Assembly (NCBI GenBank): GCA_017646185.1 | Contig: JAGCNA010000304.1 | Location: 1 to 7,111 of the forward strand | Direction: 5' to 3' | From: Clostridia bacterium | Lineage (GTDB): Bacteria; Bacillota; Clostridia; Oscillospirales; CAG-382 | DNA length: 7,111 bases | Notes under the pieces: generated by a model | Seen by the model: only the letters and a program-made list of their open reading frames with translations | Databases searched by the model: none | Told to the model about the DNA's origin: nothing | Made by a program: the position numbers and the translations under genes | Part shown: positions 1 to 6,238 of the stretch, one piece after another | How positions within the stretch are numbered: the first letter of the stretch is position 1 | How the letters are laid out: each line of letters starts with the position of its first letter

Positions 1-685
1 GACCGCCGACCATATCGCCGGTATGAGTAACGTCAAGAGCGATACCGTATGTGGGTGCAATTCCGAAAGCGGCAGGCTTGCTTCCTCTGCAGCCAACCTC
101 TTCCTGTACGGTGAATACGTAGTAGGTATCGTATGCAGGCTTTTCGATAAGCTTCGCCGCTTCAAAAGTAATGGCACAAGCAAGGCGGTCGTCAAACGCT
201 TTTGCCGCAATACGGCTGTTCATAAGACGGGTTATTCTCTGCTCCAGTGCGCATACGTCGCCCACCTTTACCTTCTTTTCTGCTTGAGCCTTGTTTTTGG
301 CACCGATATCCACAATCATGGATTTAACAGAAATATCTTCCTTTTTCGCGCCCATATCCAAAACAATAATACCCTTTGTTCCGTTGGCGAAAACAACGGT
401 TCCGTAAGAGGACGCAACTGCGTTAATGCCGCCTACGTTGGTTACGCGGATAAGACCGCTTTCTTCGATATATGTAACCATAAAGCCGATCTCATCCATA
501 TGAGAAGCGACCATAAGTCTTTTTGTGCTGTCTGCGCCTTTTTTGAACGCTATTACGTTTCCGATAGGATCTATCTCCACGCTGTCGCAATAAGGTGCGA
601 TATCATCGCAGATAATTTTAGCAAGAGGGCTTTCGTATCCCGAAACGGAGAAAGCGGATATATATTTTTTAATAGTATTATACAT
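1..685 (-). CDS. M42 family metallopeptidase (third of three), 3' end missing
   Basis: This gene encodes a cytosolic zinc- or cobalt-type aminopeptidase of family M42 (glutamyl aminopeptidase/TET/YsdC-like), which removes N-terminal residues from short peptides. Translating the minus strand from ATG at 685 gives 228 residues without a stop before the left edge; complete family members have about 340-350. Visible metal-site motifs are SHMDEIG (H62, D64), FDDR (D165/D166), QEEVG (E195/E196) and ALDVT (D218). The last ligand, a C-terminal His, would lie beyond the edge. The start is chosen because its A is the last base of the upstream stop codon (TAATG overlap) and an AGGAG lies at 699-695, nine bases upstream. 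That arrangement suggests translational coupling to the preceding M42 gene. Family assignment is firm; the substrate is unknown. Confidence 0.93.
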   Translation of the reverse strand, partial: MYNTIKKYISAFSVSGYESPLAKIICDDIAPYCDSVEIDPIGNVIAFKKGADSTKRLMVASHMDEIGFMVTYIEESGLIRVTNVGGINAVASSYGTVVFANGTKGIIVLDMGAKKEDISVKSMIVDIGAKNKAQAEKKVKVGDVCALEQRITRLMNSRIAAKAFDDRLACAITFEAAKLIEKPAYDTYYVFTVQEEVGCRGSKPAAFGIAPTYGIALDVTHTGDMVGG

Positions 686-1698
686 TATTCATAGCTCCTG
701 TCTGTAAGTACTTTTAACAGTTTAACAACCTGTTCCATATCGTCGGTTCTGCAAACTCCGCAAGGGGAATGGATGTATCTTGTAGGTGCGGAAACAGCCA
801 GCACCTTTGCGCCCGTAAGGGTGGTCTGGAAGGTTCTGGAATCATTACTGCCCGTAGGCAAGCGTTTAAACTGATATTTTATATCGTTTTCCTTTGCCAG
901 CTTTTCTGCGGTTTCAACAAACTCTCTGTCATAGATAGTGCCGCCATCCATTACGGATATTACCGCGCCTTCACCCGGCGTACAAGGAGAAAGGTGAGGG
1001 GGAGTGATCTTTTCTTCCCCTGCGGCGGTAGCTTCGCATACTATGGCGTAATCTGCGCCCAATCTGTATGCGGCGGTCTGTGCGCCTCTGCTGCCAACCT
1101 CTTCTGCGGTGGCAAAAACAAAGTACGTATCGTATTCTATCTCGCCTCTTATAATTTCAACAAGTGCCGCACAGCCGAAACGGTCGTCCAACGCCTTGGA
1201 AGAAACAAAGTTTCCTTCTTTTGTAAAATTGGGACGGAACACCGCACAGTCGCCTATGTCGGCATATTTCAAAGCATCTGCTTTATCGCAGGCGCCGATA
1301 TCCATATAAAGCTGGTTTACGGGAGGGCACATACCTCTTTCTTCCGGCTTTTGGTTATGTATCGCCTTTGAGCCGATAACTGCGGGAAGCTGTTTTTCGC
1401 CCAAAACCATATATTTTCCGCACAGATCCTTGGATTCAATTCCGCCGATAGTGCCGAAATGCAAAAGTCCTTCGGGAGTAACGTAATCCACCATAACTCC
1501 CACTTCGTCCATGTGGGCACAAAGCACAACTCTGTTTGCACGGGTGTTTTTACCCTTTTTAAAGCAAATAAGGTTTCCGACTCTGTCTGTGGAGTATTCG
1601 CAATACCCGTCTATATCCGCAATAATATTTCTGCGTACCTCATCCTCCATTCCGGAAGGGCCGAAGGTATCACAATATTTTTTAAGTCTTTCAAGCAT
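685..1698 (-). CDS. M42 family metallopeptidase (second of three)
   Basis: This is a complete 337-residue M42 aminopeptidase, the normal family length. Metal and catalytic motifs are AHMDEVG (H62, D64), LDDR (D171/D172), AEEVG (E199 as likely general base, E200 as ligand), VCEAT (E222, a Glu where the two neighbouring paralogues have Asp) and RYIHSP (H310). No signal peptide is visible, so it should act in the cytoplasm on peptides. The ATG at 1698 lies inside the end of the upstream M42 gene (8-nt overlap, ATGCTTGA), with GGAGGT at 1712-1707 as ribosome site within the upstream coding sequence. It is a true paralogue of its neighbours rather than a broken fragment. M42 enzymes include glutamyl, leucyl and lysyl aminopeptidases and some proteins once called endoglucanases; which of these applies cannot be read from the sequence. 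Confidence 0.95.
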   Translation of the reverse strand: MLERLKKYCDTFGPSGMEDEVRRNIIADIDGYCEYSTDRVGNLICFKKGKNTRANRVVLCAHMDEVGVMVDYVTPEGLLHFGTIGGIESKDLCGKYMVLGEKQLPAVIGSKAIHNQKPEERGMCPPVNQLYMDIGACDKADALKYADIGDCAVFRPNFTKEGNFVSSKALDDRFGCAALVEIIRGEIEYDTYFVFATAEEVGSRGAQTAAYRLGADYAIVCEATAAGEEKITPPHLSPCTPGEGAVISVMDGGTIYDREFVETAEKLAKENDIKYQFKRLPTGSNDSRTFQTTLTGAKVLAVSAPTRYIHSPCGVCRTDDMEQVVKLLKVLTDRSYE

Positions 1699-2737
1699 TG
1701 CTTTCTACCTCCAAATTCTTAATAACCTCTGCCAAAAGGCAAGCGGCGGCTTTTACGTCCCGCAGGGATATTACTTCCGTGTAAGTGTGCATACTGCGAA
1801 GGGGAATGGAAATAAGTGCGGCAGGCACGCCTTCACGCACCAATGCGAGGGCGTGTGTGTCGGTTCCCGTGTGGCTGGGCTCACCCAAAAACTGTATCTT
1901 TATATTATTATCTTTTGCAGTCTGAATAACACGCTTGGTGAATTTTCTGTCCGATGTGGCAGAATAAGAAACGGTACAGCCTTCACCCATAAGGCAATCC
2001 TTTCTCCAATCCGGCATATCGGGTCCGTAAGCGTTGCAAACGTCCAGAGCTATAGCGTAATCGGGGGCAATGTACCAACCGCCGGTTTTTGCACCGATAT
2101 AGCCGATCTCTTCTCCGCCTGCGAACAGCGCGTAAATATCAACGTTAAGCTCGCAATCCTTAACCATATCAACGGCAAGCAGAATGGAAGCTATACAGAT
2201 CTTATCATCCATCTGAGGAGAAGCCATTCTGTCGTTCAGCAGTAACACCGGCTCCGCTTTAAAGGAAACGGGGGTTCCGATCGGCACTTTTTTCTTTAAT
2301 TCGTCTTCTTCAAGACAGGTGCTGATAGATAGAGCTTCCAATTTTATCGGTGCGTTTGCGTTTCCGCCTTGTCTTAAATGAGGGGAAACGGAGGAGATGA
2401 CTCCTTCGATAGTGCCGTCGGGACAGTGAATGTTAACGCGGTTTGCGCAAAGTACTCTCGTGTCTATACCGCCAACAGCCGCAACCTTCAAAAATCCGCC
2501 GCCGGCATATCCGTTTACAACAAATCCTATCTGGTCAAGATGGGCATCCAGCAAAATCTTTTTTGCATTTTCTTTTCCGCATTTCTTTATGCCGATAAAG
2601 CATCCCGTAGGCAGGGTAACAATTTCGTCAAACATATTGCCGCATATCTCTTTAAGCCCGTCAAACGCCATATCCTCGTTACCGGAAACGCTTGGTAAAG
2701 CCGAAAGTCTGCAAGCAAGACTGTATATATTTTCCAT
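1691..2737 (-). CDS. M42 family metallopeptidase (first of three, divergent)
   Basis: This 348-residue protein is a complete M42 aminopeptidase and the most divergent of the three. It has AHLDQIG (H66, D68, with Gln69 where the two neighbours have Glu), QMDDK (D177/D178, Lys where they have Arg), GGEEIG (E209/E210), ALDVC (D232) and RSMHTYTE (H317). All five expected metal-ligand positions are occupied, so it should bind two metals and be active. The segment SHTGTDTHAL (288-297) precedes the C-terminal His motif, as in the family. The start has a strong AAAGGAG at 2751-2745, seven bases upstream, and lies 21 nt after the murD stop, which implies cotranscription with murD. It overlaps the next M42 gene by 8 nt. 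Substrate is unknown; a cytosolic peptide-trimming role is inferred from the family. Confidence 0.94.
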   Translation of the reverse strand: MENIYSLACRLSALPSVSGNEDMAFDGLKEICGNMFDEIVTLPTGCFIGIKKCGKENAKKILLDAHLDQIGFVVNGYAGGGFLKVAAVGGIDTRVLCANRVNIHCPDGTIEGVISSVSPHLRQGGNANAPIKLEALSISTCLEEDELKKKVPIGTPVSFKAEPVLLLNDRMASPQMDDKICIASILLAVDMVKDCELNVDIYALFAGGEEIGYIGAKTGGWYIAPDYAIALDVCNAYGPDMPDWRKDCLMGEGCTVSYSATSDRKFTKRVIQTAKDNNIKIQFLGEPSHTGTDTHALALVREGVPAALISIPLRSMHTYTEVISLRDVKAAACLLAEVIKNLEVESNA

Positions 2738-2758
2738 ATAACCACTCCTTTTTATGAT

Positions 2759-4099
2759 TTAAAGTGAATTAACACATTTCTTGAATATATTGCCGCGCTC
2801 TTCGAAGTTTCTGAACATATCGAAGCTGGCGGCGGCAGGGGAGAGAAGCACGCTGTCGCCCGCTTTTGCAAGGGACGAGGCTTTGGAAACAGCATCAGTC
2901 ATATCGGATGCTCTTAAAACCGTTCCGTCAAAAGCGCAGTTTTCAAGCACGGTTTGGATCTTATCCGCTGTTGCGCCCATAAGCACACACGCCTTTACTT
3001 TGTTATTAAACAAAGGACCGAGGGGTTCAAGAGGAATATTTTTATCGTATCCTCCGCAGATAATAATAACCTTTTCCTTAAAGGAATTGCAGGCGGCTTC
3101 CGTTCTGGTGGGGCTGGAATCTATGGAGGAGTTATAATACTTAACGCCGTTCAACTCTCTCACAAATTCGCATCTGTGCTCTACGCCTCCAAAGCTGTTT
3201 GCCACCTTTTTCACAGCGTCAACACTTACCAAACCCAAAGTGGCGGCAACGGCACAGCAGTAATTATATCTGTTGTGGATGCCCAGAAGCATAATATCCT
3301 CTTCTGTAAGTATCCGGTTGCCGTGAGCATAAATACCGGTTCCGTCGTAATACACGCCTTTTTCAAGGGACTTTTCGCAGGAGATCAAGGTAACCTCCCG
3401 TTCATTTTCCACAGAAGCGGTATATTGGTTATCCGCATTTACGATAACCTTGCAGCTTTCGTTAAAGCGGTATATGTTTTTCTTGGAATCAAAATATTCA
3501 TCCATATCTTTATGCCAATCAAGATGATTGGGAGAAAGATTGGTGAACACAGCCACGTCGGGAGAGTGGTGCATTTTCATAAGCTGGAAGCTGGAGCACT
3601 CCATTACCACGTAATCATCGGGCTGTATCTCGTCAAGACATTGGAAGAGGTTTTTGCCGATATTTCCGCCCAGCCAAACCTTTTTGCCGTCGGCTTCGAG
3701 TATCTTTGCGATAAGGGTAGTGGTGGTTGTCTTTCCGTCGCTTCCCGTTATACCGAATGTCTTGCAGGGGCAAAGGGAAAGGAACTCATTAAGCTCGGTA
3801 GTAAGACGGGTACCGTTTGTGGCAGCTTTTAAAAGCTCGGGTTTATCGGGACGTACTGCAGGGGCAAGAAACAGCAATTCTTCCTCGATATCCGAAAGAT
3901 AATTTTCTCCCGTACAAAAGCGTATCTTCAAGCCCTCAAGCTGTTCTATTCCGTAAATTTTGTCTTTTTCCTTCATATCCCTTACGGTTACGGATGCACC
4001 TGCACCGCAAAAGGCTTTTATAATGGGAATGTTGCTTATTCCCACGCCGATAAAACCGACCGATTTATTACAATATCTGTCCGTATATTCCTTAAGCAT
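2759..4099 (-). CDS. murD: UDP-N-acetylmuramoyl-L-alanine--D-glutamate ligase
   Basis: MurD adds D-glutamate to UDP-MurNAc-L-Ala with ATP in the cytoplasmic phase of peptidoglycan synthesis. The 446 residues match the usual length and three-domain order. The N-terminal Rossmann-like UDP-binding domain has GFIGVGISN (15-23). The central Mur ligase ATPase has the P-loop GITGSDGKTT (116-125, K123), ECSSFQL (E167), NLSPNHLDWH (187-196, H192), the probable carbamylated Lys K206 in YFDSKKNIY, and HNRYN (275-279). The C-terminal domain has VEHRCE (306-311), YYNSSIDSSPTRT (321-333), GGYDKNIPLEPLG (349-361) and LSPAAASFDMF (419-429). These last motifs separate MurD from MurC, MurE and MurF. The ATG at 4099 is preceded by a modest GTGAGAG at 4113-4107. 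The gene appears to lead an operon with three M42 peptidases and shows no other cell-wall gene beside it. One oddity is Ser324, where the common form of the motif has Asp (NDS). Confidence 0.97.
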   Translation of the reverse strand: MLKEYTDRYCNKSVGFIGVGISNIPIIKAFCGAGASVTVRDMKEKDKIYGIEQLEGLKIRFCTGENYLSDIEEELLFLAPAVRPDKPELLKAATNGTRLTTELNEFLSLCPCKTFGITGSDGKTTTTTLIAKILEADGKKVWLGGNIGKNLFQCLDEIQPDDYVVMECSSFQLMKMHHSPDVAVFTNLSPNHLDWHKDMDEYFDSKKNIYRFNESCKVIVNADNQYTASVENEREVTLISCEKSLEKGVYYDGTGIYAHGNRILTEEDIMLLGIHNRYNYCCAVAATLGLVSVDAVKKVANSFGGVEHRCEFVRELNGVKYYNSSIDSSPTRTEAACNSFKEKVIIICGGYDKNIPLEPLGPLFNNKVKACVLMGATADKIQTVLENCAFDGTVLRASDMTDAVSKASSLAKAGDSVLLSPAAASFDMFRNFEERGNIFKKCVNSL

Positions 4100-4106
4100 A
4101 ATTCAA

Positions 4107-4113
4107 CTCTCAC
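4107..4113 (-). promoter_or_regulatory. Ribosome binding site of murD
   Basis: GTGAGAG lies seven bases before the murD ATG. It is a weaker Shine-Dalgarno match than those of the other genes here, and it supports the start at 4099. Confidence 0.55.
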
Positions 4114-4126
4114 TTTCTTAATTTAT

Positions 4127-4155
4127 ATTATAATATATTCAGAAATTTATTTCAA
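4127..4155 (-). promoter_or_regulatory. murD operon sigma-A promoter
   Basis: On the minus strand TTGAAA (4155-4150) is followed after 17 bp by a perfect TATAAT (4132-4127). Transcription would begin near 4120, giving a leader of about 20 nt before the murD ATG. It should drive murD and the three M42 genes downstream, since no terminator is seen between them. Confidence 0.75.
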
Positions 4156-4159
4156 CCGT

Positions 4160-4188
4160 TTGACAAATATATTTTAATATGTTATGAT
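4160..4188 (+). promoter_or_regulatory. rnpB sigma-A promoter
   Basis: TTGACA (4160-4165), a 17-bp spacer and TATGAT (4183-4188) form a near-consensus promoter. The predicted start at about 4194-4196 coincides with the first base of the RNase P RNA P1 helix, so the RNA needs little or no 5' trimming. Confidence 0.85.
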
Positions 4189-4193
4189 GTTTT

Positions 4194-4536
4194 GCAACCA
4201 TTTTGAACAATCGCGCGGTAACATACCGAAAGGTCTTACCGTGAGGAAAGTCCGGGCTTCACAGAGCAGGATAACGGATAACATCCGCCGAAGGCGACTT
4301 CCGGGCCAGTGCAACAGAAATAAACCGCCTGAATTTTTCAGGTAAGGATGGAAAGGCGAGGTAAGAGCTCACCGGTGTGTCGGAGACGGCACAGCCATGT
4401 AAACCCTATCCGAAGCAACACCCTATCGGGCGCTAATGCTTGCTCGGCAGCCCACTGGGTGGCAAGAGGTGTGTGGCAACACGCATCCCAGATAGATGAT
4501 TGTTCACGACAGAACCCGGCTTACAGAAAAGGTTGC
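4194..4536 (+). ncRNA. rnpB: RNase P RNA, type A
   Basis: This is the catalytic RNA of RNase P, which cuts the 5' leader from precursor tRNAs together with the RnpA protein. P1 pairs GCAACC (4194-4199) with GGTTGC (4531-4536), and P2 pairs GAACAATC (4205-4212) with GATTGTTC (4498-4505). P3 is CGGTAA/TTACCG (4216-4221 with 4236-4241) with an inner ACC/GGT stem and a GAAA tetraloop (4228-4231). The universal core GAGGAAAGTCC (4243-4253) pairs as P4 with CCCGGCTT (4515-4522), leaving the conserved bulged U at 4251. Other hallmarks are CAGTGCAACAGAAA (4307-4320), GGTAAGAGCTCACC (4360-4373) and ACAGAACCCGGCTTA near the 3' end. The total of about 343 nt and these motifs fit the ancestral A type rather than the Bacillus B type. 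The ends are inferred from pairing. Confidence 0.96.
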
Positions 4537-4566
4537 GGCACGCTTTTGCGTGCCTTTTTGTTTTTT
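4537..4566 (+). terminator. Intrinsic terminator of rnpB
   Basis: GGCACGC (4537-4543), a TTTT loop and GCGTGCC (4548-4554) form a perfect 7-bp stem followed by TTTTTGTTTTTT. It begins directly after the closing P1 strand of RNase P RNA, so it both ends the transcript and defines the precursor 3' end. It also separates rnpB from the prfB promoter. Confidence 0.92.
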
Positions 4567-4582
4567 ACGGCAAAGAAATTTG

Positions 4583-4611
4583 TTGACAACGGAAAAGATA
4601 TAGGATATAAT
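4583..4611 (+). promoter_or_regulatory. prfB sigma-A promoter
   Basis: TTGACA (4583-4588), a 17-bp spacer and TATAAT (4606-4611) match consensus at every position. Transcription would start near 4618, leaving a leader of about 24 nt that holds only the ribosome binding site. Confidence 0.88.
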
Positions 4612-4627
4612 AATAACAGTAAATTCA

Positions 4628-4634
4628 GAGAGGG
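4628..4634 (+). promoter_or_regulatory. Ribosome binding site fixing the GTG start of prfB
   Basis: GAGAGGG lies seven bases before GTG at 4642. It decides the start, because the open frame continues upstream through rnpB without a stop. Confidence 0.7.
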
Positions 4635-4641
4635 TATACAA

Positions 4642-5751
4642 GTGCTCATACAGCTTGAACAATCAAAGCAATCTATCCGCGAACTCCAAGCGGGTATAAA
4701 AGAGCTTGGCGTTTCCATAAAGGCAGAGGAGCTTAAAGAAGAAGTCGCAGGTCTTGAGGAACAGGTCAACGCTCCGGATTTTTGGTCAAACGCAGAAAAT
4801 TCCCAAAAAGTCCTTCGTTTGATGAAACAGAAAAAAGGACTGCTGGATAAATATCTTTCCCTTGTCAAGTCTTTTGATAACGTGTCGCAGCTTGTCGATA
4901 TGGCTATCGAGGAAGAGGACGAGGATATGGCAGAGGAAATACTTTCCGAACTTGCCGCTGTTTCCGAAGAGTATGAAAGACAAAAGATAGAAATACTCCT
5001 TTCCGGCGAGTATGACGGAAACAACGCTATCCTTTCCATCCACCCCGGCGCAGGCGGAACAGAGGCGCAGGACTGGGCAGAAATGCTTTACAGAATGTAC
5101 ACCCGTTACGGTGAGCGCAAGAAATTCAAGGTTAAGGTTTTGGATTATCTTGACGGAGACGAAGCCGGCATTAAAAGCGTGTCAATACTTATATCCGGTG
5201 AGAACGCATACGGATATCTTAAAAGCGAATCCGGTGTTCACCGCTTGGTAAGAGTTTCTCCCTTTGATTCATCGGGAAGACGGCATACGTCCTTTGCGTC
5301 CGTAGAGGTTATGCCCGAATTTAACGATGAAATAAAGATCGAAATTAACGAAGCGGACCTTAAGATAGACACCCACCGTGCTTCCGGTGCGGGAGGTCAG
5401 CACGTTAACAAGACCGACTCTGCTATTCGTATAACCCACATTCCCACGGGTATAGTGGTCGGATGTCAGACAGAACGAAGCCAGATACAAAACCGTGAAA
5501 CCGCAATGCGTATGCTCAAGAGTAAGCTGCTTGAGATAAAAGAGCGTGAGCATCTCGAAAAGATAGACGATATCGTGGGAACCAAGATGAATATCGAATG
5601 GGGCTCCCAGATACGTTCTTACGTATTTATGCCTTATACTCTGGTGAAAGACAACCGCACGGGTTGTGAAACCGGTAATATTTCTGCCGTTATGGACGGG
5701 GAAATAGACGAATTTATCAACGCATATTTGAAATATAAATGCCAACAATAA
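4642..5751 (+). CDS. prfB: Peptide chain release factor 2
   Basis: RF2 recognises UAA and UGA stop codons on the ribosome and triggers release of the finished protein. From the GTG start it has 369 residues, the normal length. The N-terminal part (about 1-115) is charged and helical. The codon-reading motif SPF is at 206-208 within VSPFDSSGRRHTSF; SPF marks RF2, whereas RF1 has PAT/PVT-type motifs. The catalytic GGQ is at 251-253 in SGAGGQHVNKTDSAIRITH. SPF and GGQ lie one residue from their E. coli RF2 positions (205-207, 250-252), which supports this start. An in-frame ATG at 4348 is rejected because it lies inside rnpB and upstream of the promoter. The usual frameshift signal CTTTGAC is absent: the equivalent codons, near 26-27 (4717-4722), read ATAAAG, so RF2 is made from one continuous frame. 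Confidence 0.97.
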   Translation: MLIQLEQSKQSIRELQAGIKELGVSIKAEELKEEVAGLEEQVNAPDFWSNAENSQKVLRLMKQKKGLLDKYLSLVKSFDNVSQLVDMAIEEEDEDMAEEILSELAAVSEEYERQKIEILLSGEYDGNNAILSIHPGAGGTEAQDWAEMLYRMYTRYGERKKFKVKVLDYLDGDEAGIKSVSILISGENAYGYLKSESGVHRLVRVSPFDSSGRRHTSFASVEVMPEFNDEIKIEINEADLKIDTHRASGAGGQHVNKTDSAIRITHIPTGIVVGCQTERSQIQNRETAMRMLKSKLLEIKEREHLEKIDDIVGTKMNIEWGSQIRSYVFMPYTLVKDNRTGCETGNISAVMDGEIDEFINAYLKYKCQQ

Positions 5752-5759
5752 CCATAAAC

Positions 5760-5765
5760 GGAGGG
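5760..5765 (+). promoter_or_regulatory. Ribosome binding site of the small membrane protein
   Basis: GGAGGG lies six bases before ATG 5772. This good site supports the small frame as a real gene. Confidence 0.7.
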
Positions 5766-5771
5766 TAAAAA

Positions 5772-6077
5772 ATGAAAAACAAGAAACAGGTATTCGGAAT
5801 TGCATTTGTAGCACAGGCACTCACTTGCCTCGTACTCAGCATCATCCTTTGGAACAAAAACAAGGTTCTTGCAAGAACTTTTGCAGTTGTATCCGCTCTT
5901 GGCGGTGTTGCGGGAACTTATTTCCTTCTCTCTGACAGAGTTCAGAAGAAGCTTGCAAGCTGCTTCAGCGACGCAGAAGACTTCGAAGACGATTTCGAAG
6001 ATTTCGATGTTTGCGAAGACGACATTCTCTGCACCTTCGAGGGTGAAGAGGACATGGAGCCCATGCCCGCTCTTTAA
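5772..6077 (+). CDS. Small protein with two membrane segments and an acidic tail, function unknown
   Basis: I do not recognise this 101-residue protein. After a basic start (MKNKK) it has a hydrophobic segment at about 8-27, a short basic turn (NKNK, 28-31) and a second hydrophobic segment at about 33-53. A membrane hairpin with both ends on the same side is likely. A basic stretch follows (DRVQKK, 55-60), then a very acidic tail with 17 Asp/Glu among residues 67-96, including a DFED-type tandem at 70-79. Two Cys (81, 87) lie in the tail. A real gene is supported by the GGAGGG site, the 20-nt gap after prfB, the absence of a terminator between them and a strong terminator just after its stop. 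It is probably cotranscribed with prfB. It could belong to an uncharacterised clostridial membrane-protein family; no function is claimed. Confidence 0.85.
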   Translation: MKNKKQVFGIAFVAQALTCLVLSIILWNKNKVLARTFAVVSALGGVAGTYFLLSDRVQKKLASCFSDAEDFEDDFEDFDVCEDDILCTFEGEEDMEPMPAL

Positions 6078-6096
6078 TCGGCAAAACAAAATACAC

Positions 6097-6125
6097 ACGG
6101 ACAGACACTCTGTCCGTTTTTGTTT
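6097..6125 (+). terminator. Intrinsic terminator of prfB and the small membrane gene
   Basis: ACGGACAGA (6097-6105) and TCTGTCCGT (6109-6117) form a perfect 9-bp stem around a CAC loop, followed by a T-rich tract (TTTTGTTTTT). It lies 19 nt after the stop codon at 6075-6077. Confidence 0.9.
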
Positions 6126-6155
6126 TTGTGGGGTTAGTTGTCGAATTCACGAAAT

Positions 6156-6173
6156 AATTGTAGTGATACAATT
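6156..6173 (+). repeat. 18-bp perfect inverted repeat, possible operator
   Basis: AATTGTA-GTGA-TACAATT is a perfect 7-bp palindrome with a 4-bp centre. It sits about 10 bp upstream of the likely -35 region of the ABC gene. It has no T tract, so it is not a terminator. The position and symmetry would suit a dimeric regulator, for example of the GntR/YtrA kind that often controls ABC-2 transporters in Bacillota, but no regulator gene is present here. Confidence 0.45.
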
Positions 6174-6182
6174 TGCGGTTGA

Positions 6183-6210
6183 TTGCAAAATATAAAAACG
6201 GTGGTATAAT
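6183..6210 (+). promoter_or_regulatory. ABC transporter promoter, extended -10
   Basis: A perfect TATAAT (6205-6210) is preceded by TGG, giving an extended -10 element (TGnTATAAT). The best -35 match is TTGCAA (6183-6188) with a 16-bp spacer. The start would be near 6217, just ahead of the ribosome binding site. Confidence 0.65.
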
Positions 6211-6223
6211 TGTTTCGTCAAAC

Positions 6224-6231
6224 AAAGGAGG
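6224..6231 (+). promoter_or_regulatory. Ribosome binding site of the ABC ATPase gene
   Basis: AAAGGAGG is a near-perfect anti-16S match, seven bases before ATG 6239, and fixes the start. Confidence 0.8.
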
Positions 6232-6238
6232 CGGTAAA

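Noticed and set aside
23..694. Long plus-strand open frames across the left half (for example 23-694, 769-1371, 1511-2245, 2954-3832)
   Set aside because: They mirror the M42 and murD genes in other frames. Their translations show no domains, and the minus-strand genes are certain from their motifs.
4100..4640. A riboswitch, T-box or novel RNA in the structured stretch before prfB
   Set aside because: The whole structured part is explained by RNase P RNA and its terminator. The prfB leader is only about 24 nt.
4348..4641. N-terminal extension of the release factor from an upstream in-frame ATG
   Set aside because: It lies inside rnpB, its terminator and the prfB promoter. The translation has no RF2 similarity there, and GTG 4642 has a ribosome site and gives the normal RF2 length.
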